This document shows, one piece after another, positions 1 to 14,369 of a stretch of DNA of 64,000 bases. This stretch comes from Gorsachius magnificus (Eukaryota; Chordata; Aves; Pelecaniformes; Ardeidae), in assembly GCA_034008185.1 (NCBI GenBank), contig CM067081.1:200492510-200556509 (forward strand). The letters are read 5' to 3'. The first letter of the stretch is position 1. Each line of letters starts with the position of its first letter. The notes under the pieces were generated by a model. That model was not told the DNA's origin, searched no databases, and saw only the letters and a list, made by a program, of their open reading frames with translations. A program made the translations under genes and the position numbers.

Positions 1-3000
1 AAATCAGCCAGCAGTAGGCATCTGTGGTTCTCTGAATGTTTATTCTTCCATGCAGCCTTTTTTTCTGTTGCCACCTGCTCATCTAACCTGCATTGCTATA
101 GATTTTTCCCTGGCAGGTAGGCCTCAATATACACATATACAATGCTTGGGAGAAGCTGAACCTAGGTGGTAAGGTTTCATGCTGCTCTGAGAAACATGGA
201 ATTTTATAAACAGTTCAGATACAGATATTATGGATTCTAAGGACTGTAACCTTGAACAAAGACATTTTTTTCTTTGCAATATTTGAGAACTTTTATAGCA
301 GCCGCAAGACAGAATAGCCTTGTGTGCTTTTGAGAGAGGACTGGGCTTCGTGATTTGGTCCTTTTCTGTTGCAATTAGTCTATTTTATTTGTCCTCTATT
401 ATGCAATAAAATGAGCACGTGGCTCTCACCATCGTTTCCTACAGGGTCAGTGCCTTTTCTCATCTAAGTAGGCAAAACCAAAAATTCCTCTTACTGTCCC
501 TCCTATAAAAGTATCATAAAAGCCCACAGTCTTGGTTTTAGTTTTCTGTTGACCAAGTATTGGATTTTCAACATACAATTTTTACTATGGGAGGGAAGCA
601 CATAGCTCAGGAGCATCTTCCCAACTGCAGAGGATCCAGGGAATGCCTCCCTTGTCACCAGCGTTTCCATCCAGTACATTGCAATAAAGGGAGTTTTGCA
701 GTTACTGATAATTCCTCTATGAGAAAGAGCAAGCAGTTTCCTCTGAGGTTGCTATTAATACCTCACCATGAGATTATGATAAGAGGTCTCCCTGGAGTCT
801 GCCAGCAAAACAGCTGTTGGGAGTAGAGGAGTTGGTACTGCTCAGTGCTGTAATGTTCTGGTAATCTCTTTCCTGAAGAGATTCAAGTCAATTATCATTT
901 GCAGCATGTCCAGGCATGAGTCAGCTGAAGACCAAAGAGTTCTGGCTGGATGTTTGAACCTGACATTTTTTCATGTCAGAGTGACCACTGGGTTATTAAT
1001 ATGAATCTGCATTTTTGGAACATACCTACTTTGATAGTAGCGTTAAGTGTATTACAAGGCAAACTGTGTAAATGCAGTATATGCAACACAGACATTAAGA
1101 TTATCATTGAAAAATTATAATTTGGAAAAAGAGAAAAATAGTCCTTCATGAAGTTTGAAGAGCACAACCTACTCTATCGCACACTCAGAAGTGTTGCCCT
1201 TACATATAGATAGATGATTGGGGGGGGAGGGGGAGGGCAATTCTCTTTGAGACAAGTAAAAAATCCTGCATGTTTTTTTATCTATTTTTAAGGGGGTTTT
1301 TGTCAATTCGTATCTTCCTTTTGCATGCGTTCTGGAGACTTAGCAAAAGAATATTGACTTATAAAAGGATTCTTCCTAATTCCAGTGCTATGATAGCTGT
1401 TTCCATACAAACCCATACGAAAGCTGCTTGAGCAGCAGTAGTAAAAACTGTGCCAAATACATTCAGCTGTTTACTTTCCAGATAAGCAGTGCTGCAGGGA
1501 TCTTGGCATATGGCCCCCACTATTTGAAATCTGAGGAAATTCCCACTGGGCCTGAGACCAAACACTTTCTTGCAGCCATTTGGTGGGCTTTTACCACTGC
1601 AGTGTTTTAAAAGGCTGATGGTTAGCAGCCTCTCACTGCTCAGGAATCCAGCTGAGCTGCTTCACAGAGTGCTGTTCAGCTTGCCTTGGTTGCAAACACA
1701 ATTCAGCCACTCCCAGCTGTGTTCTGCCCACTTACAGCAATGATTAATTTCTTCCCAAGTCTTCGATACAAAAGTCATTTGCACTGAGTGATGTGCCGCG
1801 CTTCTGTTCCTCTTTGCTACATTTTTTAATGTCAAGGCAGTGAATGATTGTTTTTTTCACAATAGAATTTTCAGAAATATCGTCTCTTACATTCCAGTTT
1901 TTATTCTACTGGCCCTACAGAAGCAGGCTGAAACAAATCTGTAACTGAAAATTGTATTTTTATATAAGAAGCAGCTTTTAATCTCTTTAAACAGTACATA
2001 CTACAATTGATTCATACATATTAGTTAAAAAGTGTTCATAAATTCTGAGTAAAAACTGCTTGCCTGCCTGATTATTCATTTTTTACCAGTTTGGTGTTTC
2101 TGATATGTGTTTATTCTAACCTGGGCTCAGGGAATTATAGGGGCTAACACATGATAATGACACTAAAGAGCAGAAAAGTTGATCGTAGACTGCAAAGTTG
2201 CTAGGCCCAGCACTTTCTACATTTGTTCAAAATAATTATGGTGCCAAAGGTAGCATCCCCCTGGCTTCTCATGGCAACTGCTCTGCTGCAGTTCAGACTG
2301 GTGCCCAACCATATAGAGAGGTCAACTGCGCTGTAACCTGGAGAATGAAGAAGTCTAATGATTAAAAAACATTCATGCAGAATGTCCTAGAATAAAAACC
2401 AAGCTTCTGTAACTGAAACATGTTCTGATGAGCCATGGAACTATTCTTACATTTGCATCATTTTGCAACCGAGAGAAAAACCTTATAATCTGTTGAACAT
2501 CCATTTATTTGATGAAAGCTCTTGGCCTCTCAGAAACAGGCTGAATTTCAAAGCATGACAGAAGGACCTAGCTGTCTGACAGAGCTTCCCTCAGGTGCCC
2601 TAAAGGTCAACAGAATTCCAAGTCAACCATTTCCCCCGCAACAAATAGCAGCAAATGAGATGGCATCTTAGGGACTGACCGTTCGTGCGATTATGTGTAT
2701 TTGTGCTAGGCAGTGCCCTAAAACAACCAACAATGTTTACTTTTGAACTATTCCAGGATACAAAAACTCATGTAGGATTTCATCATTCACTAGTAGCCTG
2801 CTATAAACAAGACATTTAGTTTGCAGGCTGATTTTCTTCTTCTATTCTGCTTTCAAATATTGATAACTCCAAGGGAAACAAAAGATTATGTGCTAGAGGA
2901 AAATAGGTTTTGCCTTTCAAATTCATTGGTAAAAATAAACTTGAAATTTGTTGTGCTTATGGAGTTAAGCTACTGCATCAGCACGAAAGTAGCTTCTTCA

Positions 3001-6000
3001 CCAAATTAAAGTGACACAGCACTTCCGTGCTGACCATAGTCCTGTATGAGTCAGAAATTTTGCATAGAAAGTGCATCCACCCATGGATTTCTGCACATGG
3101 AAAACTGCCATGAGAGGATTCTGTGTACCTGCTCTTAATGAAATAATATGATACCTTTTGGACTTTAGACAGATTGATTGAATGCTTAGTCATTAATAAC
3201 GATGTCCCAGCAGCATTGGGTGGTAGGTGTGGTTTGGATAGACTATACATAAGTGACCAAACAATTCCCGTACAGTGAGCTGGAACACATGAAAATGAGG
3301 ATGGATGGTAAGATAATACTTCAAAGATACCTCAGGAGCACATTTAACTGAACACACCCTGCCAGCTAATGCTTCTGGATTCCTAAACCAAAAAGGGGAG
3401 CCTTCTCCATGGGGTTAAAAGTAGGCACAGGTGTTAGTGTGTTAGCACCTACCTCCTTATAGCAACAACAACTTTAACTTAGAGACCACGATAATGATGA
3501 ACATCATTTCACAGAACTGCCATTTCACTAGTCTTTCAATAAAAATAGATACGAAAGGAATCAGAGATTCTATACTACTTACATAAGGTGCTGTAGAAGA
3601 CCATTTGTAGAAGTGGACACATAAGCAATATGTGTTGTATTATTGGTGGATCAGGGAAGAATAAATCTTGAGATGAGTTACACAGCCAAATACTGATGCT
3701 GTAGAGGGTGTCTCTGTAGATTTGATCACAAATGGGTGAATACAAGATTTGCTTAGGCATGATAATAGCTGCAGCATTGCAAAACTGTTAAAAACAAAGG
3801 TATTTTAACTGGGTGGTTAACAAAAGGTTTCTACATTAGCTGCTGTCTCTTGAAGGTACTGAGATGTACCTATATCAATTTAAGGCCATTATCATTCAGC
3901 CATCATTTTTCATAAAACCTGTTTGGCTTTTTGAATATTTGTACTGTAGCAGGAACTTCAAATGTAGCCATGAAACTATGAAAGATCGGATAGTGGTCAT
4001 CAACTCCGAGTTACTCTAACTGCTTGGATACAAAGGAGATATCTTTTGCCAGTTGCCCAGGGAGGTTTGGAGCCTGGAAATTCCTCAGGTCATGTACAAA
4101 GGCAAGTAAAGGCAGGAGAGTTTGTTTGATAATGCTTTCTAAACCATGGAAGCTATTTCACCAAGCAGTGAAGCTGATAAAACTATAAAAGTGATCTGGC
4201 CTAGTGGCCCTGTGCCAAAGGTTTGAACATACAGTGTAACCAGGTCTACAGTAGCAGCTTGGTTCAGAGCAGTAATGCAGTTTTGAAGCAAATCCCTTAA
4301 TTCTCTCAATTTACTGTGTATTAGTTCCGTTCTGAGGACAGTTATGTACCCATGAAACAGATTCTGTTTGGAAGGAAGCTAGATCAGAAACATTGCTCCA
4401 GAAGTGCCACAGTGCTCTTCAGGGATGATGGGCTTGTGGGCTATACCACCAAAAGGTCTTCCAGTTTGTTCCTATCGCTTTTCCCTGAGCACTGAACCAC
4501 CTATGTAGTGGAGATGTTTGGCCCAGGAAACTAGCAGACATCTAAATCGAGGTGAGCATCCTAAGCCTCATATAACGTTGATGTAAGGAGTCTTATCACG
4601 ACTCACTTTGATTTGCTTGATTGCACTTTTAGCAGGGGACAAAATGAGTCTAAATGATTAGAAGTTCCCTTGGCTAAGACATTAATCCCAGGATTTATGT
4701 GACAAAACTCTTGAGGTCTCCCTGCTAGAAAGTGTTGTCAGACATGGGGAGTGACATTCAGTTGCCCAAACCCAGGCATTTAGTGCTATTTTAGATGTAG
4801 AGCAGCTGTAGGTTATCCACCCCAGCTACCAGCTGCTGCTTCCGAGGGTGTGGGCCTTTCCTGAGGCCCTGTGCCATATCTGCCTTTGCCAGATGGATAT
4901 CTTGGCTACCCAAAGACCTCTCAATCATCTCTAGGCATTTTTTTTTCAGTAACTGAATAACAATTGGGTTCAGCACCCAGGTGTGTGCTAGACAAAAAAA
5001 TCTGAAAAAAATCTAGAGCTTTAAAAAATGAACTCCACAAATCAGACCAGGTTGGAAATCCAATGGCTTCCACAGCTTGGGTCCAGACACGGCATTTTGA
5101 TGTCTGACTAGCAAGTCGGACAGGGATAGGGAGTGATGGTGAGGGCACTCATTTTTAATTCTGCTTTACCCACAGGTGTTTATGCCTTTTCAATGAGCTA
5201 GCTACTGGTTCATACATATGAAACTAATTTTAGGAGGCAATACTCTAATACTCTCATCAGACTGTATCTCACTTTCTGTGAAGCAAGCATTATATATTCT
5301 CATATATCATACTGTCCGTACAGCTAAATAGATTCCCAGAGAGAAGAACACAGGAAAGAGAAACGTTAGGATATTTAGGATTAGCAAATTAAGTTTCAAA
5401 GGTAAAGAAGTCTAGCTGCATTATACTTTCTTTACACTGAGGTGTAAAGAAGTGGGTGAGGTTTTAACATCATTATTACCTAGTGAATGTGGAGATTCAG
5501 GTAAATGTTTTGTCACCTGGCTGTACATGTATTCCTGCACACATACCCATACGCCTCATAGTCATACTGTCTTCAGAGAGTGCAAGGAATTAATGCCTTT
5601 CTTCAGCTTTATTTTGTCATTACTCATGTTGTTTTTTACCTTATAGTTTTCAGAGAGCCATGTTGCCGTTGATTCAGTTATGTAGGAACATTTTGTGTGT
5701 TTTAACCCAACTTCGAGCTATGTTGCTGTTGACCCTGCTATGCGTGTTTCTCTAGTCAACCATACACAACATTGCTCGTCTTCTGAAACAGGGCATCATG
5801 AGTACAGGGGTTTGTGCTGGTGAAAAAGGGAAGAAGTAGGTTTTTATTTCCTCCTGCTCTTGTTCTGTTTGTAGTTGGGCACTGTCAGCTTCTGCTGAGC
5901 CTATAGTTGTGTTTCATTTTTTTTACTGAGACAGCCCATAGCACACTTCTCTATTTCTCTCTCCCCACTTCATGTTCTATCCCACAGTGTTTCAAAATGC

Positions 6001-9000
6001 TTCCTTCCAAAACCAGAACAATTTGTGATGTTGAGGTTATCAACCATATGGTACAGTGAGTAAGTCACACATGTTTTCTCAGTAGCCAGTGGTTGCTGGC
6101 TGTGAAAGACACACTCATAGCATTACATTAGCTTCTGTCCGAAGAATTCTAGTCACCGTCTCAAAGTTTGCTAAAAAAAAGCAAGAGGAATTAAATGTCG
6201 TACCATTCCATTTTAGACTAAATATTTATTTCAACTCAATACTTATTCTCTGGTTTCTATTATAGTGGCTGTCCTGGCCCTTCATAGGTTTATTTTACAC
6301 CCATCCTACTGTGCCAGAGGAGGAAATTTCTCACAGCTAGATCTAGTACGAATGTGTTATTAGTTCAAGTCTCATTACTGCGTTTCCTTTTCTAATCAAG
6401 GCAAAGAATCTGCTATTAACAATGTGATCTCTTTTCCTGTTGACTTGCTCTTACAGATACAACCACAAAAGCAATTGGTTTGAATGGTTCCTTTGCACTC
6501 AGGTTCTTTTTCAAAACATTGATTACTCCTAACTGTCATTTCTTAGCCACAATGATTTAGAATTATGTCTTTCAGAGTCATGATTTTCACAAAACTGTTC
6601 ACATTAAACCGTCTGGAGATAGTTTGGAGGTGATTGATTTTTCAAAGCAGTGCAGTGAAGTTTGATTCATAGTTCTGACTAAATGAGCTGGTTCACTAAA
6701 CCCCTGTGCAATCTTTTGAAAAATGAATCACTTTCATCAAAATCTACAATTTCTACAAATTACATTTAGAACGACATGTAGACTAGTCAGCTCTAAATAT
6801 GTATTTGATAAAATGGTGTGCTCCAAATTAGTCAGCCATTGCCACCTGGCAAGACAAACTGACTACAAGTGTTTATCAGGTTACTCCTCAGTCTTTGAAT
6901 TTTCTTTTCAGTGTGTTCAGAACTATCCCCAGGATGACTGGAGTCCCTCTGAACAACCATGAAGTCAGGTACAGCAAAGTTCCTTGAATGTATTTGTTTG
7001 CTGGAATTAAATATTTAACTTCAGTTATGAAAAGATCCTCTTTGTTCTCCATTGCCCTCTTTTTCGGGTAGCTGTGTCTGATTTTATATTCTGTTCTTAG
7101 CTTTCCATTTTATTTTGATACCAGAAAATCAAAAAGAGAAGATGCCAATTCAAGTCAACATGTGTGCTGAGATATCAAAAGGCAGAGTGCAGAAATAGCT
7201 CTGCTTTGCTGATTTTATGCAAAGTATTGGCATGTATTTGCGATCTAGTATCACTGATTCAGACAACTTCATACCAGCTGTCATCATGTCTACTACAGTA
7301 GTCAGCTGAAAAACAATCAAAGTGGAAATTACACTATTCAGACAAACTGCTTCAATCCATCTAACTGATCCAATCATTCAGAATCTTGGTCTTTGAAAGA
7401 GAATTTCACCTGCATTTCTAAAATATTTACTTTAGGATTATATTGTACTTTTAAACAATAACACAAATATTAATCATAATATAAAACAACTTTAAAAGAA
7501 CCTATAGGACCAGTTAGGACCTTTGTCTTTGCAAAGGTAGATATTATAAAAATACGAATTTATGCATCTATGCATCTATGACCTTTCCAATTACATAATG
7601 AATCAATAACAAGACTGATGAGACTGTGTCCAAAGATTGATAAGATTGAGAAAACCTATATATATGTGTGTATATTATTTCATATACTTTTATGTTTTCT
7701 GAATTAATTTTGTTCAAATAAAGGTATTGTGTATGGCTGCTATCTTGTAAAATAGTAGCTATGTCTTAGAACATGTCTTGCTCTTGTAAGAAGATGGATC
7801 TTCAGATCTGCAATTATTTGTAGTCTTGTAGAGGTACTGAAAAAAAGCATGAGCTTGTGAATATCAGGTCAAAAGCAGATGTCTTCCAAGAACACTGGCA
7901 TGAATGTTTGTGTTTCAGGGTACATTTGATAGGTGATAAGTTCCCAAGGACAAAAATTCCTTAAAGTGTTGAAGAACCTTCCAAATGTCAAGAAGGGAGC
8001 AGGAGGACTTTTTGGTAACTGGTGAGTTTCACTAGCTTCTGAGTGAGCTTAATCTACCTGTGATCACAAGCATGGTTACCTTTTTAGTCAGAAACTTTTT
8101 TAAAGAATGTAGATTCTTCTCATTTACATTCTGATTTCTGTGTTGTTTATGGTTTTTCAAGTTATTAACATCGAGAGGCTACAGGTATGTCCACTGATTC
8201 TTGGAAATTAAGAACTGATTTGAGTTTCTTGGATGGCATTGCTGTTCAGATAATTTCTATTTTATTTTATTTTATTTTAGATAATAAACAGCATAGGTGG
8301 TGCTTACAGAGATGTTTCCATGGTTGTCTAAGTAGTAGGTACTTTATCTGTTTTGTGTGCTAGGTTAATTAGTCCAACTAAGCATGTCTTAGGTAATAGT
8401 TGGTCTGGAGTGTCATGATAAATAATGGGGCTGTGGTTCTCGTATGTGCTTATTTGTGTTGATAATCTGATTATCTGTATTTTTATTTGCTTCCTGTGTA
8501 GTTAATAAGGGTATCCAGAACTGAAGGAAGAAGTAAATAATATTTTTCAGTGTAATGGTTTCTATACTTAGATTGTTTTATTTTCAAATTATTTCAGTAG
8601 CTGATTACTTTAAGTCTTATAAATATACTCTCCAGATTTTCTTCTTCTATTTCAGAGAATCTTGCTTCTGGTTTGGTTTATGTTCTCTTTGGAAAGAGAC
8701 TGTTCCTACTGCCTCCATAGTCTGTGTGATTTTTTCCCCCGTGCTTTTCTATTCTTTTACCTGCAGTGTTGTTTAGTAGTTTTACAGTGTGTTCTTCTAA
8801 AAGTAGCATAAAAACATGTCTCTCCATCTTAAATGGAAGAATAATCTTTATTCTTTAGTTTATGAAGGCCACACTGTCTGGTATAAGATAGAAGAGCCCT
8901 GATATGGATTAGAGCCTGCTGAAGCAGAGCATTTAGAGAAGCACTCTGGGATAAAAGGTCCAGTTAAAACAACTCAACTTAGAGGTCTAAAAATGAGTTA

Positions 9001-11286
9001 GGAGAAAAGATGCTGTGCTGATGGTAGAAATGTTTATGTTAACAATTCTTTCATCCTGAAGCTATTTTGTTGCATAGATTGGAGCCCACACTTGAAATTT
9101 GTCAATAGTGTCATGCTGGTGGCACGCACATGCCCTGTAACTGTGTAAAAAACCCTCCAGGCAGAGTTATAAACCTTCAAAAAATCTTACTACTCTTACA
9201 CTCAGTAAGAGTTAATGTACATGATGGAGGTTACTATTGAACATGATACATAGCCTGACAACAGTTTGATACCTGAACCGTAAGAAATTGTCTGCCTAAC
9301 CAGAGTTACCATCTCTCAGACCTCTTCTTGAGAACTGGTCCATATGCATGGTTTTGCAAAAAAGCACATGGACGTGCTCCAGGCAAGGTTTGCATGGGCC
9401 TAGTGAAGGAGCAATTTTTTTGCAGCTTTGAGGGACTGGAAATATCAGCAAAGCATAGCTTGCAGAGGGAAATATACTTTTATTAGAACAACTGATGTAG
9501 TTGAGGGGTGGACAGAAAAAAAGAATCTTTTGGATGTTACCAGCAGTTCTGCCTATAAGCACTGCAGGGAAAGACCCATTCAAGCATTCTTACCAGAGCA
9601 GAGCAAACATTTCTTATGCCCCCCCCCGCCCCAGGCCATCAAGAAGATAACAAATCTCAGATACTTGTATCAGTCTCTTAAAACAGAAGAAAGAACAGTG
9701 GTTCCTGGCCTTTTCAACTAATTACAACAATTTATCAACCTAAGACCGAAGTTGCACACTGCCAGAAAGCATTATCACTCTGTCAGACAGGAAACTTTTC
9801 ATTTTGTTGTTTCTTAAAAGGATGCAGTTGGAGGAGAGGAGTGCGTCAGCTCCTCAGGGACTCCAGTTGAGGCTAATAATTAAAATAGGAATAAGGATGT
9901 AAACAAAGAAATATAAATCTGTGTATATCTGTGTATATCTGTAGGTGGGAGCTACAGCTATAACGGCTTGAAACAAATCATATTTAGTACTTTTCACAGT
10001 AATAGGTAGTTCATGCAGAGAATATGGGTATAGGTTGGAGCTTCAGATGAAAGGAAGGGTTCTGTAAACTCCCGTGGTTCAGGAACAGTATGCAACATTT
10101 CCCTTCCCAAGAAAACAACGTGTCTTCTGGTTTCATTCCCACACCCTCCAATGTATCAACAACTTTCTCGCAATTACCTTTTGGCTCAAGTGAATAAAGG
10201 GCTGCAATCATCCTTTTTGACAAGCCTTTAAAATGGCTTTTTTCCAGATCATTTCCAATAATAACTGTAATTTAAACTTTTATGATAAAAGCATAGAAGT
10301 GATTGAAAATAGTTCAGGTATTTTTCTGGAGAAGGTGATGTCATTCTTTCCATCAGCAGCAAGAATATCCCACTCATGCTTTAGTCTTTGCTTTGTTTAT
10401 AACTAGAAAAGGAATTAGAACACTAGTCAGTATTTTGATATTTAAAACTAATTATTTTTCTGTGTTCTGTTACCTTTTTTGGTTAGTATCCATTTTCAAA
10501 AAGTATTTCAATTGCCAAATTTGGCCTTTGTGTGTATTTATACCATTCTAATGGGACTTGCGTGTGTGAACTTGAGAACAGAATTTGATTCGTGAGTAAG
10601 TACTTCAATTTGCTTGTTGCACTGAGATAAAAATTTTTAGTAAGTCCCAAGCAGCTGTCTAAAAACTTTCTTGGGGCATTTTCTCTGTGGAACAAAATAA
10701 ATATTTTGTAGTTATCAATAGGCAGCAAAAAATATGCAAAGCAAAAACTTTTTATTGATTTTTGTTCCAGTTTTAAATTCCTGAGCAATGAGATTAAAGT
10801 TTCTGTTCTGTTCCAACGTCATTTGGACAAGACAACAGCTGGCTCTCATGTACATGTTCAAGGGACAATATTATGAACATCTTCACTGATTTTGAACTTT
10901 CTTCTCCTCCCTCAATGGGACTGAGCACCATTGCAGGTGTTCCCTGGACATGGAGCCTGGAACACAGGGCATAGCATCTGAAGGGCTCCATCATGTCTGT
11001 GACAAGCTGTGTTTTCCAGAGTTCTTGGCAAAAAATCTGCGATTCCCTCTTACTTGCAACACAGAACTGAATAGAGCAGCAAAAATCTGGTGCAACATGA
11101 TTCTTCTTTGATTTCTGGTGCACTTATGTGGGTATTATCCAGCTTTCACTTTGGTTAAGATATTTTACATTTAGACTTTTCACTCTCTCGGATAAGGTTG
11201 GATATACAGTACCTTACATTTCTCTCAGGGTACTACAAGGGCATGCTTGATTTTCACTGCGGAAAAAAATTAGTTACAGGATCCTA
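1..11286. other. Upstream flank, no gene recognised
   Basis: AT-rich, largely unique-looking sequence. I found no recognisable coding exon, CpG island or large repeat. Minor items are a G-rich tract near 1219-1237, a (TTTTA)n run at 8257-8279, a short imperfect tandem (ATCTGTGTAT units) near 9916-9945, and a C-run near 9620-9634. The short open frames show no family signature. Confidence 0.6.
8257..8279. repeat. (TTTTA)n microsatellite
   Basis: About four to five TTTTA units, ending in TAG. Upstream flank. Confidence 0.85.
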
Positions 11287-12165
11287 ATCATAGAATCATA
11301 GAATGTTTGGGGTTGGAAGGGACCTTTAAAAATCATGTAGTGCAACCCCCCTGCCACAGGCAGGGACATTTACCACTAGACCAGGTTGCCCAAAGCCCCA
11401 TCCAACTGGCCTTGAACACTTCCAGAGATGGGGCATCCACAACTTCTCTGAGCAACCTGTTCCAGTGTCTCACCACCCTCGTCATAAAAAAAAATCTTCC
11501 TTGTGTCCAATCTAAGCATACCCTCTTTCAGTTTAAAACTGTTACCCCTTGTCCTCTTGCTACAGTCTCGGGTAAAATGTGTCTCTCAGTCTTTCTTATA
11601 AGCCCTCTGGAAGTACTGGAAGGCCACAGTAAGGTCTTCCTAGAGCTGCCTTCTCTCCAGGCTGAACAACTCCGACTCTCTCAGCCTGTCCTCATAGGAG
11701 AGGGGCTCCAGCCCTCGGATCATTTTTGTGGCCCGCTCCAACAGGTCCATGTCCTTCTTGTGCTGAGGGCTCCAGAGCTGGATGCAGCACTGCAGGTGGG
11801 GACTCACCAGAGCAGAGCAGAGGGGCAGAATCACCTCCCTCGACCTGCTGGCCATGCTGCTTTTGGTGCAGCCCAGGCTACAATTGGCCTTCTGGGCTGT
11901 GAGCACGCATTGCTGGCTCATGTCCAATTTCTCATCCACCAGAATCTCCAAGTCATTCTTGGCAGGGCTGCTCTCAACCCATTTATCCCCTGGCCTGTAC
12001 TGATACAGGGGATTGCCCTGACCATTGTGCAGGACCTTGCAGTTGGCCTTGTTGAACTTCATGAGATTTGCCTGGGCCCACTGCTGAAGCCTATCAAGGT
12101 CTCTCTGGATGGCATCCCTTCCCTCAAGAGTATCAACTGCACCACTTAGCTTGGTGTCATTAGAG
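11287..12165 (-). mobile_element. CR1 LINE, 3' part, minus orientation
   Basis: It begins on the + strand with the inverted CR1 tail (CATAGAATCATAGAATG at about 11290), followed by the GGTTGGAAGGGACC block typical of CR1 3' ends. On the minus strand 12062-11640 encodes the C-terminal part of CR1 reverse transcriptase (MRFNKA-like start, a LVSPHLQ-like patch, YEDRLRE). The 5' end is truncated near 12165. Several substitutions and frame breaks show it is dead. The long + strand frame across it is an antisense shadow. Confidence 0.93.
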
Positions 12166-14369
12166 GTGAATGACCTATTATAAAATCACACTGGGGAGAG
12201 AAAGTTGGCTTTAAAAGTTCTGTTGTTTGCTCAATGGATAATAAATGGGTCATAGAGATAAATCTTGTAAGTTGTGTTACCTTCCTGCATTCTTCCCATT
12301 TGACATTGTGAATTCTACTTGTTACACAATGTATTGTTGTTCCCAAGTTAACTACAATTGCAACCCTTCCTGTGACCTCTGTGGACTTGTGAGCAAAGTG
12401 AGGTGCTTTTACAACCATGCCATTTCTCAGGGTGGAGCCCTGTGATCAGCCATCTTTAGCACCAAGATTTTAGGCTATAAATCCTGCAGTTTACTGGCAT
12501 TGCTGCATCTGCAGTTCTGTCCCCTCCATGGTAATTAAAGGCTTATGTAATAAGCAGTAAAACAATAATTGACATGTGTATGCTTTAGCCTCCCAAGTCA
12601 GCCATCCTTTAGAAATTCTTTCTCTGTTAGAGTCAGGAAGAAAATCGTAAAGTACTAAAACCGATTAAAAAAAAATACTGTGTTGGCTCAAATTTGACCT
12701 TTTCTTTCTAGGGACAGAAGCACACGTTGGTCTTCAAGGGACTACCAGAGAGGGCCAGAGCAGACCAAACACAGCGCTGGTATGAATTCCTGCAGGACAT
12801 TCCTGTTGTAGCACAGAGGATCCCAATCATGGACAAAAATGCTGTTACACTAAAACGGTGTGCAAGGAAGAAGTAAGTGGCTTCTCCCTATCTAAACAAA
12901 TAAGAAATGCAGACGGGGAATGCCATTCCTGGTAGGGGTGCTAGTAGACCTTTGAAGGCTTCTAACAGACTGGAGAATATTTTATCAATTCTGTGTTTTA
13001 CAAGTGAAGGCTTTAGCCTTAGCTAAGCCAAAACCAGTTGTCAAATCAGTAAGAATAAAACGAAATAGTCATAGGCAAGAGTGGTAAAAAGAATGAACTT
13101 TTTACTTCTTTAGCTAGCATGGATCACAGCATAAGAATATTGATTCAGGTGACTGTAGACTATAAAAGATTAGATCTAATTTGCCCAGTGGAGAAATGAT
13201 AAATAATTTTAAGAATACAGCTTTATATATCAGTGATCCATTAGCTCCTGGAGCATGTCTGAGGGGGTCAACACCGAAAGAGTCTCTGTCGCATCGTGTC
13301 GCATCATTGCATTAGGCTGTGGTTTCCACACAGCTGATCTGGCTTGCAGAAGTGCTTACAAACAATGGAAATGAAATGAGCTGGATACGGTACAACCTGA
13401 AACAAAAAGGATGTTGCTGGCCCAGAGATCTTAGCATCAAAGGGTAAGAGGGGTGATAACAGATGATATAGTAGCGGGCAAAATTCAAAGAAGCAGTGAG
13501 ATGCTAATGACTACTCAGTGGTGGATTTGGGAGACTTATGTTCACAACAGACTTCTGTGACAAACAAACTGTACTTTAAGCCTCTGTATGAAGAGCTTTA
13601 CAGGTGTTTGTGGAGGGAAGGATTCAAAAATGTAAAGGGCAATGCAACCGATGGAAAAAAAGTTCCTTGAAATTGTGAATGTATGGCATACCTAGGTATT
13701 TTCAACAATACAGGTGGCAACATCATGTCTTTCAAGGCCAGAGGAAAAGATGCTGCAATAATCGTGGTAGAAGATGACAAGTATTTGTGGCACAGTAAGA
13801 CTATCCTGAACATGTAACTTGGATGACAGCACCTAGCTCCTTTCTTTTCAGAAAATGAAATGTAAGTTCATTACAAGCTTCAGAGTAGCGGTAGCTTTTT
13901 AGCCCTGCACTGGCTCTGAGCAAAGCCAGCTGGAGTGTGGGTATCATCCTTGTGAAGCAGAGGACTGGCCCTAGGCTGGATCCACATAAGAAGAGACCAG
14001 TGACATTTTTCTCTAACCTCTATAGGAAATACTCAGAACCTGCAGGTTTGGAGTAAGATCAGAGGGGGAGCAACTGCCGCTCGTTCTGGCCTGTATTTTG
14101 GACAGGGTGCTGATGGTTATAGTGGTAAGGTTCAAGGACATTACGGAGCAAAAACCAGCAAGGAATTAAGAGTTTAATCATGGTGAAATATTGTTGACAT
14201 CTTTAAGGCAAACTCAGAACGTTTTTTATGGAAAAGAAGGCAAGGTGAGATCGCGAGGCCTGTGGTACTACCCAGGTAGATACATGTTCGGTACATTGTC
14301 ACTGGCTCGATGAGGGAAGAGTTGGTGGTCGCTGCTTGACCCTCCCACAAAAGCACGGAAACAACCCCC
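12166..14369. other. Region between CR1 and CpG island
   Basis: Apart from the exon-like block at 12712-12872 (listed separately) I see no gene or repeat. GC content rises gradually towards 14370. Confidence 0.5.
12712..12872 (+). other. Unassigned exon-like block upstream of CERK
   Basis: A 161-nt block follows a strong pyrimidine tract and TAG acceptor (12709-12711) and precedes a GTAAGT donor (12873-12878). One frame is open across its whole length and is closed exactly at both edges, by TAG at 12709 and TAA at 12874; the other two + frames contain stops. The translation is rich in charged and aromatic residues (for example RWYEFLQDIPVV). I do not recognise the product. It could be a coding exon of an upstream gene, a lncRNA exon, or chance. 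It does not fit CERK, whose start codon is downstream in the CpG island. Confidence 0.35.

Noticed and set aside
1428..1610. Short + strand frame ending AAIWWAFTTAVF, reminiscent of a potassium-channel pore helix
   Set aside because: Only about ten residues resemble the motif, the selectivity filter is absent and a stop follows at once; no splice structure supports it.
6911..6966. Possible small exon between TTTTCTTTTCAG and GTACAG
   Set aside because: 56 nt with no partner exon in compatible phase and no recognisable product; such pairs occur often by chance.
7921..8019. Possible exon between TGTGTTTCAG and GTGAGT
   Set aside because: All three + frames contain stops and no link to the 12712 block keeps an open frame; at most a non-coding exon.
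11307..12149. 280-codon + strand frame
   Set aside because: It is the antisense shadow of the CR1 reverse-transcriptase region on the minus strand; its own translation has no family features.
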